A stretch of 64,000 nucleotides of DNA from Saccharopolyspora gregorii (GCF_024734405.1 NZ_CP059556.1:5208001-5272000); one strand, 5' to 3'. Shown: positions 9,014 to 17,495, counted from the first letter of the stretch. A program made the numbers and translations. The notes: generated from the sequence alone by a model not told the origin.

Positions 9014-9664
9014 TCAGGAGCAGGATTCGGGCTGCACCCGCAGCACGTCGTCGTCCTTGCCGGCACCGGTGAACGAGTAGTCGTCGACCGGCGTGGCCAC
9101 GCCGTCGCGCACCTCGTAGGCGACCCGGGAACCGTCGTAGGAGGGTTCCGTCGTCTGGCTCTCGTTCGACGCGGCCAAGGTGATCAGGACCCGGCCGTCC
9201 GAGCCCGCGGGCGCGCACTCGTAGCCGAGGCGGGCACCGATCCCGCCGCCTTCGTTGATCTTCAGCGGCTCGCCGTCCTGCGTCTTCAGCTCGCGCGGCG
9301 CGCCATCGGCACCCAGGTCCCACACGCTGAACCAGGTGGTGTTCGCGCCGACGGACTCGGTCACCAGCAGTTCCTGCCTGCCGTCGCCGTTCACGTCCAG
9401 CACCCGCATCGGCTGGGTGCCGAAGGACGGGTCGCCGGTCAGCACGGCCTCGGTCGTACGACCGTCCACAGTGAACTTGAGCAACTGCTTCGCCCCATTG
9501 CCGATGGCGGACAGCTGCGCGGTGTCCGGAGTTCCGCCCCCGTTCAAGTCCACAACGGACGTCTCGCTCGAGTCAGCGGCGGCGATCCCCGCCGGCACCA
9601 GCGCCATCGCCGCCACGGCCAGCGCACCGATGCCGACACCCGCCCGAACACCGCTCTTCACCAC
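9014..9664 (-). CDS. Secreted FG-GAP/VCBS-like repeat protein
   Basis: 216 residues from the GTG complementary to 9662-9664, eight bases behind GGGAGG; a second GTG follows directly. A signal peptide is clear: VKSGVRAGVGIGALAVAAMA, then VPAGIAAADS with likely cleavage after AAA/ADS. Two segments, VVDLNGGGTPDTAQL and VLDVNGDGRQELLVTE, carry the D-x-N-G-D-G loop of calcium-binding beta-propeller repeats; a cysteine pair (YECAPAG and PESCS) probably forms a disulfide. The length fits only part of a propeller, so this may be a small extracellular domain of unknown role. It is transcribed away from the metE riboswitch. Confidence 0.75.
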   Translation of the reverse strand: MVKSGVRAGVGIGALAVAAMALVPAGIAAADSSETSVVDLNGGGTPDTAQLSAIGNGAKQLLKFTVDGRTTEAVLTGDPSFGTQPMRVLDVNGDGRQELLVTESVGANTTWFSVWDLGADGAPRELKTQDGEPLKINEGGGIGARLGYECAPAGSDGRVLITLAASNESQTTEPSYDGSRVAYEVRDGVATPVDDYSFTGAGKDDDVLRVQPESCS

Positions 9665-9854
9665 AGCCGGTTCCTCCCGATCGCTTCGTCGCACCGGGAC
9701 GGAAGAAATCCGTCCCGCCCCCTCACCTGTTCACAAGACGCACCACCGCGCGGCAGGTTGCCCGCGGTTCGAAAAACCTTCCGGCGGTCGTCGCGGCGCC
9801 CGGGTGATCCGGACGGCAGGGCCTTGTCTTCCCGCCAGAAGCAAGTAGCCTCCG

Positions 9855-10076
9855 AAGTGCTGGTGGTTCGCACAGCCCTGCGAAAGCGGGGGTGCGCGAG
9901 GCAAGAGGGAACCCGGTGGAAATCCGGGACTGCCCCGCAGCGGTGAGTGGGAACGAACGCCGTCACCGGTCGCCACGACCGGTCACAGCACTGAGCGCGA
10001 GCTCGGGAAGCGACGGCCAGTAGGAGACCCCGGTTCCACCGGGAAGCGCCCACGAGTCCGAAGACCTGCCGCCGGT
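9855..10076 (+). promoter_or_regulatory. Cobalamin (AdoCbl) riboswitch upstream of metE
   Basis: The conserved elements are present in order: AACCCGGTGGAAATCCGGGACTG (quoted in part), then GCCCCGCAGCGGTGA, a variable arm, CGGCCAGTAGGAGACC, and the B12 box as GAGTCCGAAGACCTGCC. This is the classical riboswitch that shuts off the B12-independent methionine synthase when cobalamin is available. About 140 bases separate its end from the metE start, leaving room for an expression platform; a hairpin with nine paired bases per arm (10077-10100) follows immediately. Confidence 0.93.
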
Positions 10077-10100
10077 GCGCGCGTCCTGCGTGACGCGCGC
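10077..10100 (+). terminator. Hairpin in the metE leader, possible riboswitch expression platform
   Basis: GCGCGCGTC and GACGCGCGC form a perfect nine-base stem with a six-base loop directly after the B12 box. There is no strong U run, so it could be a factor-assisted terminator or a structural spacer. Its role is inferred from position only. Confidence 0.45.
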
Positions 10101-10217
10101 TGTTGCGAGGTCTCGCGGGAAGACCTGGACGAACGAGCCGCCGCGTGCGGCCACGTGTGCCCGGATCCTGCCCGCTCGACCTCGCAGAACTGCCGTCCAG
10201 CTCGCGAGGAGAGAGCG

Positions 10218-12506
10218 TTGACCAGCACAATCGGATCCACCGTGCTCGGGTTCCCCCGGATCGGCCCGAACCGGGAACTCAAGCGGGCGTTGGAGAGCTA
10301 CTGGAAGTCCCGCACCGGCGAAGCGGAACTGCGCGAAGTCGCGCGCACGCTGCGCACCGACACGTGGCGTTCGCTGCGCGACGCCGGGCTGGACTCGGTG
10401 CCGGGAAACACCTTTTCCTACTACGACCAGGTCCTCGACGCCGCCGTCACCTTCGGCGCGGTCCCGCCGCGCTTCGCCGAACTGGGCCTGAACCCGCTCG
10501 ACACGTACTTCGCGATGGCCCGCGGCGTGGAATCCGCGCCACCGCTGGAGATGACGAAGTGGTTCGACACCAACTACCACTACATCGTCCCGGAGATCGG
10601 CCCGGACACCGAGTTCCGGCTGTCCGACCAGACCGTCGTCGACCAGTACCACGAGGCCGCTGAACTGGGCATCAAGACCCGCCCGGTCGTCGTCGGACCG
10701 CTGACGTTCCTGCTGCTCTCCAAACCGCAGGACGGCGCGCCCGCCTCGTTCCGCCCGCTGGACAAGGTCGACGAGCTCGTCACCGCCTACGCCGAACTGC
10801 TCGGCGAGCTGCACCGGGCCGGGGTCGAATGGGTGCAGCTGGACGAGCCCGCGTTCACCGCGGACCGCTCGCAGGCCGACCTGGACACGCTGCGCGCCGC
10901 CTACCAGCGGCTCGGCGAGCTCTCGGAACGGCCGAAGATCCTGGTCGCGTCCTACTTCGGCGACCTCGGGGACGCGCTGGGCGTGCTCGCCTCCTCCCCC
11001 GTCGAAGCCGTCGGCGTGGACCTCGTCGCCGGGCAGCGCACCGTGGACGAACTCCCGTCGGTGCCCGGGCTGCGGGAGAAGACGCTCGTCGCGGGCCTCG
11101 TCGACGGGCGCAACATCTGGCGCACCGACCTGGACAAGGCGCTCACCACCGCCGCCACCCTGCTCGGCCTCGCCGGCGAGGTCGCCGTCAGCACCTCCTG
11201 CTCGCTGCTGCACGTGCCCTACGACGTCGACGCGGAAACCGACCTCGACCCGCAGGTCGCGTCCTGGCTGGCGTTCGCCGCGCAGAAGGTCGGCGAGGTC
11301 GTCGTCCTCGACCGCGCGCTGCACCAGGGCCGCGACACCGTCGCCGAGCAGCTCGACGACGCGCGGCGGCGCATCGCCGACCGCGCCGGAGCCGACCGGG
11401 TGCGCAACAACCGGGTGCAGGCGCGGCTCACCTCGCTCAAACCCGAGCACGCCCAGCGCGGTGACTACGCGAACCGGCTCGCCGCACAGCGCAAGTCGCT
11501 GCGGCTGCCGCCGCTGCCGACGACCACCATCGGCTCGTTCCCGCAGACCACCGACGTGCGCAAGGCCCGCGCCGCGTTGCGCTCCGGAAGCATCGACCAC
11601 GCCACCTACAAGCAGCGGATGCGCGACGAGATCGAACGCGTCATCCGGCTGCAGGAAGACCTCGGACTCGACGTGCTCGTGCACGGCGAACCCGAGCGCA
11701 ACGACATGGTGCAGTACTTCTCGGAACACATGGACGGGTTCGCCAGCACGCACAACGGCTGGGTGCAGTCCTACGGTTCGCGCTGCGTCCGGCCGCCGAT
11801 CCTCTACGGCGACGTGTCCCGGCCCGAGCCGATCACCGTGGAATGGGCCAAGTACGCGCAGAAACTCACCGCCAAGCCGGTGAAGGGCATGCTGACCGGG
11901 CCCGTCACCATCCTCGCCTGGTCCTTCGTGCGCGACGACCAGCCGCTCGGCATCACCGCCGAGCAGGTCGCGCTCGCCATCCGGGACGAGGTCAAGGACC
12001 TGGAGAACGCGGGCATCCGGGTGATCCAGGTCGACGAGCCCGCGCTGCGCGAACTGCTGCCGCTGCGCTCCTCGCAGCACCAGGAGTACCTGGACTGGGC
12101 GGTGCGCTCGTTCCGGCTCGCCACCTCCGGGATCGCCGAATCCACCCAGATCCACACCCACCTGTGCTACTCGGAGTTCGGCGACGTCATCAACGCCATC
12201 GTCGACCTGGACGCCGACGTCACCAGCATCGAAGCCGCCCGGTCCCGGATGGAGGTCCTGGACGACCTCAACGCCGTCGGGTTCGGCCGCGGCGTCGGAC
12301 CCGGTGTGTACGACATCCACTCGCCCCGGGTCCCGGAAGCCGGGGAGGTCACCGACCTGCTGAAGGCCGCGCTCGCCGCGGTGCCCGCCGAGCGGCTGTG
12401 GGTGAACCCCGACTGCGGCCTGAAGACCCGCGGCTACGCCGAGGTCGAGACCGCGCTCAAGAACGTGATCAGCGCTACGGCGGCCGTGCGCCCGGCTGCC
12501 GGCTGA
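10218..12506 (+). CDS. metE: Cobalamin-independent methionine synthase
   Basis: 762 residues; transfers the methyl group of 5-methyltetrahydropteroyltri-L-glutamate to homocysteine, the last step of methionine synthesis. The N-terminus [20 protein letters not shown] and the second half with [17 protein letters not shown] give the family's two barrel domains. Zinc ligands are visible in [10 protein letters not shown] (His and Cys) and [11 protein letters not shown] (Cys), the usual C-terminal set. The start is a TTG at 10218, chosen because CGAGGAGAGAGCG precedes it and it gives the conserved N-terminus. Control is by the upstream cobalamin riboswitch, implying that the genome also encodes a B12-dependent MetH. 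The stop is followed 65 bases later by the first paired-palindrome repeats. Confidence 0.97.
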   Translation: MTSTIGSTVLGFPRIGPNRELKRALESYWKSRTGEAELREVARTLRTDTWRSLRDAGLDSVPGNTFSYYDQVLDAAVTFGAVPPRFAELGLNPLDTYFAMARGVESAPPLEMTKWFDTNYHYIVPEIGPDTEFRLSDQTVVDQYHEAAELGIKTRPVVVGPLTFLLLSKPQDGAPASFRPLDKVDELVTAYAELLGELHRAGVEWVQLDEPAFTADRSQADLDTLRAAYQRLGELSERPKILVASYFGDLGDALGVLASSPVEAVGVDLVAGQRTVDELPSVPGLREKTLVAGLVDGRNIWRTDLDKALTTAATLLGLAGEVAVSTSCSLLHVPYDVDAETDLDPQVASWLAFAAQKVGEVVVLDRALHQGRDTVAEQLDDARRRIADRAGADRVRNNRVQARLTSLKPEHAQRGDYANRLAAQRKSLRLPPLPTTTIGSFPQTTDVRKARAALRSGSIDHATYKQRMRDEIERVIRLQEDLGLDVLVHGEPERNDMVQYFSEHMDGFASTHNGWVQSYGSRCVRPPILYGDVSRPEPITVEWAKYAQKLTAKPVKGMLTGPVTILAWSFVRDDQPLGITAEQVALAIRDEVKDLENAGIRVIQVDEPALRELLPLRSSQHQEYLDWAVRSFRLATSGIAESTQIHTHLCYSEFGDVINAIVDLDADVTSIEAARSRMEVLDDLNAVGFGRGVGPGVYDIHSPRVPEAGEVTDLLKAALAAVPAERLWVNPDCGLKTRGYAEVETALKNVISATAAVRPAAG

Positions 12507-12571
12507 TCCCGAAGCCGGGGGTGGGTGGTCGCTCTTCCCACCACTGCCCACCCCCGGCCCCCGCTCCAGAT

Positions 12572-12721
12572 CGAGTGAACGGACCGTTCGTCCGATCTAG
12601 TTGGTCGAACGGTCCGTTCACTCGCGTCAGGCCGGCTCCGCGGCCCGCGCGCCGCCCGTGCCGTGGTTCGGGGTGAACGGACCGTTCGTCCCATCTAGTT
12701 GGTCGAACGGTCCGTTCACCC
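12572..12721. repeat. Paired-palindrome repeat group 1 (two units)
   Basis: Units at 12572-12624 and 12671-12721, separated by 46 bases. Each has left arm GTGAACGGACCGTTCG, a 15-base middle (TCCGATCTAGTTGGT, then TCCCATCTAGTTGGT) and right arm CGAACGGTCCGTTCAC. Flanking bases extend the outer stem to 17-19 pairs. Each arm contains the 13-bp palindrome GAACGGWCCGTTC, and the centres of the two palindromes are 30 bases apart. The group begins 65 bases after the metE stop and could act as its 3' end. Confidence 0.9.
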
Positions 12722-13010
12722 GGCTCGCTGCGGCCGGTGCGCGTGGCGCCGGTGTCACGGGACGACAACGACCCGGCACCGCTGATCACTTTTGCACTAC
12801 GGCTGCACGTCGTTCCCCGGCCCGCCCTCGCGTCGAGGTGCCGCCGGCCCGGATCCAGCGCGCCGGGCAGGCGCGGACATCCGCAGTGGAACCCGTTGCG
12901 GCCCAAGGGATCCGACGTCTCGAGCGCCGAGGGCGGAGCGCGGTTCCGAGACCTCCCGGCACCTACCACGACCCGGCGAAAGCCGCAGTGCAGGTGGTTA
13001 GGGTGAGCCG
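12722..13010. other. Leader region of the methyltransferase gene
   Basis: About 290 bases with no credible gene. I see no strong promoter or binding-site motif; the short TTAGGGTGAGCCG just before 13011 is a weak ribosome-binding region. Confidence 0.4.
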
Positions 13011-13631
13011 GTGTCGGAGCAGTGGAGCCACAACGTGCACTACCACCCGCTCGTTCTCGACTCGGTGCCCGAAGGATGCGACGCGGCGCTCGACGTCGGG
13101 TGCGGCGACGGGACGCTGGTGCGCGCGCTGGCGTCGAGGGCGAAGCGCGCCACGGGCATCGACCGCTCCCGCACGATGATCCGCCAAGCCCGCCGCGCCA
13201 GCTACCAGTACGACAACGTGTCCTATGTGGACTCGGACTTCGTCGATTTCGCCGCGAAGGCGCGGGACGGCTCGTACGGGTTCATCAGCAGCGTCGCCGC
13301 GCTGCACCACATGGACTTCGATTCCACGCTCACCGCCATGGGCCGGATGCTCGCCCCCGGCGGGAGGCTGGTGCTCGTCGGCCTGGCTCGGCACCACACC
13401 CCGCTGGACTGGGCGAGGGACATCGCGGCGATCCCGGTGCACCGCTTCCTCGCCCGCAGGCACGGCGGGGTCACCGAGCCTCCGGAGGTCCCGGTGAAGG
13501 ACCCGATCATGACCTGGGATGAGGTGCGCCAGGGCGCGCAGCGACAGCTGCCCGGCGTCCAGTACCGCAGGTTGCTGCTGTGGCGCTACGCGCTCACCTG
13601 GGACAAACCCGTCCCGACCTTCTCCGGGTGA
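13011..13631 (+). CDS. Class I SAM-dependent methyltransferase
   Basis: 206 residues from a GTG start. The SAM-binding glycine motif ALDVGCGDGTLVRAL lies near residue 25, followed by the acidic strand end in GIDRSR and a FISSVAALHHMDFD post-motif with LAPGGRLVLVGLARH. This is the Methyltransf_11/25 type acting on small molecules or, less likely, quinones; the substrate cannot be read from sequence. The TGA stop (13629-13631) lies inside the first paired-palindrome unit of group 2, so the repeat is part of the coding end. It converges on a MarR gene. Confidence 0.88.
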   Translation: MSEQWSHNVHYHPLVLDSVPEGCDAALDVGCGDGTLVRALASRAKRATGIDRSRTMIRQARRASYQYDNVSYVDSDFVDFAAKARDGSYGFISSVAALHHMDFDSTLTAMGRMLAPGGRLVLVGLARHHTPLDWARDIAAIPVHRFLARRHGGVTEPPEVPVKDPIMTWDEVRQGAQRQLPGVQYRRLLLWRYALTWDKPVPTFSG

Positions 13632-13977
13632 ACGGCCCGTTCGACCAACGCGATGGGACGAACGGTCCGTTCACCCACTTCGGCGGCGACAGGACCGATC
13701 GCACACGAACCACTTCCCCGGGTGAACGGACCGTTCGACCAACGAGATGGGACAAAAGGTCCGTTCACTCGGAAACCCCTGGCCCGGTGCCGACCACTCG
13801 CGCCGGAGCGAACGGACCGTTCGACCAACCAGATCGGACGAACGGTCCGTTCACCCATCGCCGCGGCGGCGGGACGGCCGGGCGTTCCGGAGCGACGGTC
13901 GGCGTAGGCGCGGGTGCGCACGTGGACGTCGTGAACGGACCGTTCGTCCGGTTCCGCTGGACGAACGGTCCGTTCAC
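13626..13977. repeat. Paired-palindrome repeat group 2 (four units)
   Basis: Units at 13626-13676, 13722-13768, 13808-13854 and 13931-13977, with unrelated spacers of 45, 39 and 76 bases. Middles are 15 bases in every unit (ACCAACGCGATGGGA, ACCAACGAGATGGGA, ACCAACCAGATCGGA, TCCGGTTCCGCTGGA). The second unit has a degenerate right arm (CAAAAGGTCCGTTCAC) and the third a one-base change in its outer stem. The group fills the gap between the convergent methyltransferase and MarR genes: it supplies the TGA of the first and ends 14 bases from the stop of the second. Confidence 0.9.
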
Positions 13978-13991
13978 TCCCGATCGGGGCG

Positions 13992-14441
13992 TCAGGCCCG
14001 GGCGGTGACCCGGTGGAAGGCGTCGACGAGGTCGCCGAGTTCGGGGACCTGTTCGGCTTCGGCGAGGGTCTTCTCGAGCGCCGCGTCGTGGGTGGGCCGC
14101 GCCTGTTCGAGGAGCGCGCGGCCTTCGTCGGTGAGTTCGGTGTAGATGCCCCGCCGATCGTCCTTGCACAGGATCCGGGTGAGCAGCCCCCGGTCTTCGA
14201 GCCGGGTGACGAGCCTGGTGGTGGCGCTGCCGCTGAGCGCGGCGGCGCGGCTGAGCTGCTGCATGCGCATGTGCCAGCCGTCCTGCCTGCTGAGCGCGTC
14301 GAGGACGGTGTACTCGACGACGGACAGCCCGTGGTCGGCGGTGAGCGCCTTCTCCAGGGCGGATTCGAGCATTCCGTGCAGTGCGGCGAGGGTGCGCCAG
14401 CCTTGTGCCCGCACTTCGACCGCGTCGTCGGCGATCCCCAC
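13992..14441 (-). CDS. MarR-family transcriptional regulator
   Basis: 149 residues, GTG start behind AGGAGGTGTGGC. The winged-helix region is clear: LSVVEYTVLDALSRQ, then MQQLSRAAALSGSATTRLVTRLEDRGLL (helix-turn-helix, quoted in parts here) and the wing KDDRRGIYTELTDEGRALL. MarR proteins are dimeric repressors that respond to small phenolic or oxidative ligands. It is divergent from an SDR gene across 213 bases that contain repeated TGCAACTA sequences, so it probably represses the SDR and itself. Its stop lies just beyond paired-palindrome group 2. Confidence 0.92.
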   Translation of the reverse strand: MGIADDAVEVRAQGWRTLAALHGMLESALEKALTADHGLSVVEYTVLDALSRQDGWHMRMQQLSRAAALSGSATTRLVTRLEDRGLLTRILCKDDRRGIYTELTDEGRALLEQARPTHDAALEKTLAEAEQVPELGDLVDAFHRVTARA

Positions 14442-14501
14442 GCCACACCTCCTACCGGCGAGCTTCGACGGGTGAGCTCGCTCTCCCCACCACCATAGCA
14501 G

Positions 14502-14551
14502 CTTGCGCAGATAGCAAGCGCCTGCAACTATTTAGGAAGCGCGTGCAACTA
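14502..14551. promoter_or_regulatory. Candidate MarR operator region
   Basis: A 17-base inverted repeat CTTGC-N7-GCAAG spans 14502-14518, overlapping the first of two direct copies of an AAGCGCSTGCAACTA-like sequence (14515-14530 and 14536-14551). It lies between the divergent MarR and SDR starts. Symmetry and position suggest operators; binding is not shown. Confidence 0.5.
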
Positions 14552-14654
14552 CCGGCTAAAGCCGCATTTCTTCACACGCACGACGCCGAAACACCCGCAT
14601 CACCCCGCGCCCCAGCGGGAACCCGTGGCGAACACCCTAGGAGAGCGAGCACCG

Positions 14655-15443
14655 ATGAACACCGACATGACCGGCCGCACCGCCCTGGTCACCGGCTCCA
14701 CCAGCGGCATCGGGAAGGCCATCGCGGCGAGCTTCGCCCGCGCCGGAGCCGACGTCGTCGTCAACGGCCGGTCCCGGGACCGGGTCGACGCCACCGTCGA
14801 ATCGCTGCGCGCCGACACCGGCGGTTCGGTGCGCGGCATCGCCGCGGACATCGGCACGGCCGAAGGCGCCGAAGCGCTCATCACCGAGCTGCCCGACGTG
14901 GACGTTCTCGTGAACAACGCCGGGATCTTCTCCGCCACCCCGGTCTTCGAGATCAGCGACGCGGAATGGTCCCGGTTCTTCGAGGTGAACGTGCTCTCCG
15001 GGGTGCGCCTGGCCAGGCACTACACCCCGCGCATGGTGCAGCGCGGCTGGGGCCGGGTGATCTTCATCAGCAGCGAGTCCTCGATCTTCATCCCCACCGA
15101 GATGGTGCACTACGGCATGACCAAGACCGCGCAGCTGTCCGTGGCGCGCGGCATGGCCCAGGAGGTCAAGGGCACCGGCGTCACCGTGAACAGCGTGCTG
15201 CCCGGCCCGACGCTGACGCCCGGCGTCGCGGAGTTCATCGCCAGCCGGGTCGGCGACGACGTGCCGTTCGAGGAGGCGGAGCGCCGCTTCATCGCCGAGG
15301 AGCGCCCGAGCTCGTTGCTCGGCAGGCTGATCCGCCCCGACGAGGTGGCGAGCCTGGTGCTCTACGCCGGATCGGAGGCCGGCTCGGCGACGACCGGGGC
15401 CGCGCTGCGGGTGGACGGCGGCGTCGCCCCCTCGCTGGCCTGA
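14655..15443 (+). CDS. SDR-family oxidoreductase
   Basis: 262 residues. The Rossmann motif TALVTGSTSGIGKAIA, the NNAG motif in VLVNNAGIF, the catalytic Ser in VIFISSESS, and Tyr/Lys in YGMTKTAQL are all present, and the C-terminus RVDGGVAPSLA has the classical SDR ending. The substrate is unknown. I chose the ATG at 14655 behind CTAGGAGAGCGAGCACCG; a second in-frame ATG at 14664 is possible. It is divergent from the MarR gene and probably its target. Confidence 0.9.
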   Translation: MNTDMTGRTALVTGSTSGIGKAIAASFARAGADVVVNGRSRDRVDATVESLRADTGGSVRGIAADIGTAEGAEALITELPDVDVLVNNAGIFSATPVFEISDAEWSRFFEVNVLSGVRLARHYTPRMVQRGWGRVIFISSESSIFIPTEMVHYGMTKTAQLSVARGMAQEVKGTGVTVNSVLPGPTLTPGVAEFIASRVGDDVPFEEAERRFIAEERPSSLLGRLIRPDEVASLVLYAGSEAGSATTGAALRVDGGVAPSLA

Positions 15444-15451
15444 GCGGTGCC

Positions 15452-15486
15452 GCGGATCCGGCGGGCGGTCGAGCCCACCGGATCCG
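15452..15486. terminator. Bidirectional hairpin between convergent SDR and hydrolase genes
   Basis: GCGGATCCGG and CCGGATCCGC form a perfect ten-base stem, extended inward by GGGC/GCCC around a six-base loop. Outside it GAGC/GCTC can pair too. It lies between two converging stop codons, as expected for a shared terminator, although there is no U run on either side. Confidence 0.6.
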
Positions 15487-15493
15487 CCGCTGC

Positions 15494-16423
15494 TCAACCG
15501 CGGTACTCGGCCAGGAACGGACGCATCGCGGCGAGCATGCCCACCGGATCCTCCTCCGGCACGTAGTGCCCGGCACCCTGCAGCACGACACTGGTGACGT
15601 CCGTCGCGACCGCGCCGATCTCGGCCGCCATGCCTTCCCCGATGGACTCCGAACCGGCGATCGTCAGCACCGGCAACGTCAGCTTCCGCTCACGCCGCAC
15701 CAGGTTCTGCTCGATGATCGAATCGATGGCGCGGTAGTAGTCGAAGCTGGCCCGCAGCGCCTCCGGGTCGCGCAGCGCGTCCACGTAGACCTGCACCGCG
15801 TGCTCCGGGATCGACGTCGGCGTGGCGGCCTTCGTGGCGAACTGGTGCCCGAAGTAGACGTCCTCCCGGCCGCGCACCAACCGCTCGTTGATCTCCAGCG
15901 CGCGGTTGAAGTTGAAGTGCCACAGGAGATCGCTGGTCCGCCGGTCGGCCAGCAGCGGCGGCGACTCGGACAGCCCGGGCACGATCGCCTCCGAGAACAC
16001 CGCCCGCTCCAGCACCTCCGGGTGGTCGGCGGCCAGCGCGTAGCCGGTCCAGGCACCGATGTCGTGCGAGACGAGCGCGAACCGCTCGTGGCCGAGCTCG
16101 CGCATCAGCTCCACCAGATCGGTGGCCAGCGTCCCGGAGTCGTAGCCGGCGGCGGGCTTGTCCGTCAGGTTCACGCCGCGCGGGTCCACCACCACGACGG
16201 AGAACCGCTCGGCGAGCTCCGGCAGGACGAAGCGCCACTGGTACCAGTTCTGCGGCCAGCCGCCGAGCACCAGCAGCGGCGGACCGTCGCCACCGCTCAG
16301 GTAGTGCGTGCGCAGGCCGCCTGCCGTGGTGTAGTGGCCCCGGAAGGTCTCGGTGAAACCGTCCGGCAGCAGCGGCGCCGAAGCGAGGGAACCGGGGCCG
16401 TGCGGAACTTCGGTTGAGGTCAC
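15494..16423 (-). CDS. Alpha/beta hydrolase, epoxide-hydrolase-like
   Basis: 309 residues. The oxyanion-hole motif is GGWPQNWYQW, matching the HGxP/GGWP pattern of epoxide hydrolases and haloalkane dehalogenases. The nucleophile is the Asp in ALVSHDIGAWTGYA and the catalytic His lies in VLQGAGHYVPEEDP. FDPRGVNLTDKP-type wording (VVVDPRGVNLTDKPAAG) follows strand 4. It probably opens epoxides or similar electrophiles in the cytoplasm. The GTG start has GGAG at a suitable distance. The gene is divergent from a TetR regulator across 151 bases that contain a good palindromic operator, so it is probably induced by that regulator's ligand. Confidence 0.87.
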   Translation of the reverse strand: MTSTEVPHGPGSLASAPLLPDGFTETFRGHYTTAGGLRTHYLSGGDGPPLLVLGGWPQNWYQWRFVLPELAERFSVVVVDPRGVNLTDKPAAGYDSGTLATDLVELMRELGHERFALVSHDIGAWTGYALAADHPEVLERAVFSEAIVPGLSESPPLLADRRTSDLLWHFNFNRALEINERLVRGREDVYFGHQFATKAATPTSIPEHAVQVYVDALRDPEALRASFDYYRAIDSIIEQNLVRRERKLTLPVLTIAGSESIGEGMAAEIGAVATDVTSVVLQGAGHYVPEEDPVGMLAAMRPFLAEYRG

Positions 16424-16531
16424 GAGGAAACTCCGTGTTCGACGAAGGAGGGGAACCCGGCCGGTGCCGCTCGGCGCCTAGCGGACGGCTCACCTGGGTG
16501 GCCGGGCCGGCCGGTGCGACCTACACTAGCC

Positions 16532-16555
16532 ATGTTGGAACGATCGGTCAAACAT
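16532..16555. promoter_or_regulatory. Candidate TetR operator between hydrolase and regulator
   Basis: ATGTTGGAACGATCGGTCAAACAT is an imperfect 24-base palindrome with 12 of 14 overlapping half-site positions matching, centred on CGATCG. It lies 20 bases before the TetR start and next to TACACT, a possible -10 element. The arrangement suggests control of both divergent genes; binding is inferred. Confidence 0.6.
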
Positions 16556-16574
16556 AGCGGAGGGAGTGCGCCAG

Positions 16575-17180
16575 ATGGCAGGACGCAAGCAGTTCGACGT
16601 CGACACCGCCCTGGACGGAGCGATGCACGTGTTCTGGGAGCACGGCTACGCCGAAGCCAGCCTCAGCAGACTGCTCACCGCCACCGGGCTCGGCCGCGGA
16701 TCGCTGTACTCCACCTTCGGCGGCAAGGACGAACTGCTCCAGCGCAGCGTCCGCCGCTACGCCGAACTGTTCGCCGCGCCCATGTCCGCCGCCCTGCGCT
16801 CCCGCCCGGACGACCCCACCGCCGCCGTCCGCGCGTTCTTCGACACCGTGCTCACCCGGCTCGCCGACCCCGAGGTGCCCGCCGGCTGCCTGATCACCCG
16901 GCTCGCCGCCGAAACCGCCGACCTGGACGCGCCGGTGCGCGAGGTCGTCGCCGGCGCCCTCGCCGGGCAGCGCGCCGAGATCCGCGCCGCCCTCCGGCCC
17001 GCCGAAGACGCGGTGTCCGCGGAACGGCTCGACGACCTGGCGCTGTACGCGGCGGCGATCAACCAGTCGCTGACCGTGCTGCACCTCGCCGGGACACCGG
17101 TGGCCGAACTGCGCACCATCGCGGACCTCGCTCACGAGCACATCGCGGCGGCGCTGGCCACGCCGCCGCGAACGGAGTGA
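16575..17180 (+). CDS. TetR/AcrR-family regulator
   Basis: 201 residues. The N-terminal helix-turn-helix reads ALDGAMHVFWEHGYAEASLSR, LLTATGLGRGSLYSTFGGKDE (shown in two parts), which is complete and typical of the AcrR/YvdT subgroup whose partners are often reductases or hydrolases. The C-terminal ligand domain has AGCLITRLAAETADLD. ATG at 16575 was preferred to a GTG three codons earlier because GGAGGG lies ten bases upstream. Its TGA stop (17178-17180) lies within the first unit of paired-palindrome group 3. Confidence 0.9.
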   Translation: MAGRKQFDVDTALDGAMHVFWEHGYAEASLSRLLTATGLGRGSLYSTFGGKDELLQRSVRRYAELFAAPMSAALRSRPDDPTAAVRAFFDTVLTRLADPEVPAGCLITRLAAETADLDAPVREVVAGALAGQRAEIRAALRPAEDAVSAERLDDLALYAAAINQSLTVLHLAGTPVAELRTIADLAHEHIAAALATPPRTE

Positions 17181-17495
17181 ACGGACCCTCCGACCAACTA
17201 GATGGGACGAACGGTCCGTTCACTCCGCTCCGGAGCCACCGAACTCCGAGTCAACGGACCGTTCGACCAACGGGACTGGACACACGGTCCGTTCACCCAC
17301 GCGCAGCGACGCCCCGCACCGACGGGAGGCCCGTGGAGTGAACGGACCGTTCGACCAACTAGATCGGACAAGCGGTCCGTTCACTCCACACGGCGGGGCT
17401 CGGAAAGAGGCCGTCGCTCGCCGCCGCGGTGCACCGGTCGCGCCGAGTGAACGGACCGTTCGACCAACTAGATGGGACGAACGGTCCGTTCACTC
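17174..17495. repeat. Paired-palindrome repeat group 3 (four units)
   Basis: Units at 17174-17226, 17250-17296, 17334-17388 and 17445-17495, with spacers of 23, 37 and 56 unrelated bases. Middles: ACCAACTAGATGGGA, ACCAACGGGACTGGA, ACCAACTAGATCGGA, ACCAACTAGATGGGA. The first two units carry arm mismatches (left CCCTCCG; right CACACGG). The first unit contains the stop codon of the TetR gene. The 117 bases from 17496 to the next gene include its GGAGG ribosome-binding site. Confidence 0.9.

Noticed and set aside
8412-9323. Minus-strand frame of 303 codons across the tRNA-Arg region
   Set aside because: It crosses the tRNA and its terminator; composition is not coding-like.
12572-12721. Repeats as insertion-sequence ends
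   Set aside because: No transposase frame lies between any two units and no target-site duplication is visible.
12475-12969. Short frames encoding repeated NGPF/ERTVRP peptides
   Set aside because: These peptides are just the palindromes read in various frames; they have no ribosome sites.
13626-13977. Repeat arrays as a CRISPR locus
   Set aside because: Units are near 50 bases, spacers vary from 23 to 76 bases, repeats are imperfect, arrays have at most four units, and no cas gene is present.
13586-14527. Minus-strand open frame of 313 codons over repeat group 2
   Set aside because: It is shifted relative to the real MarR frame and reads through the palindromes as ERTVRP repeats, a translation artefact.
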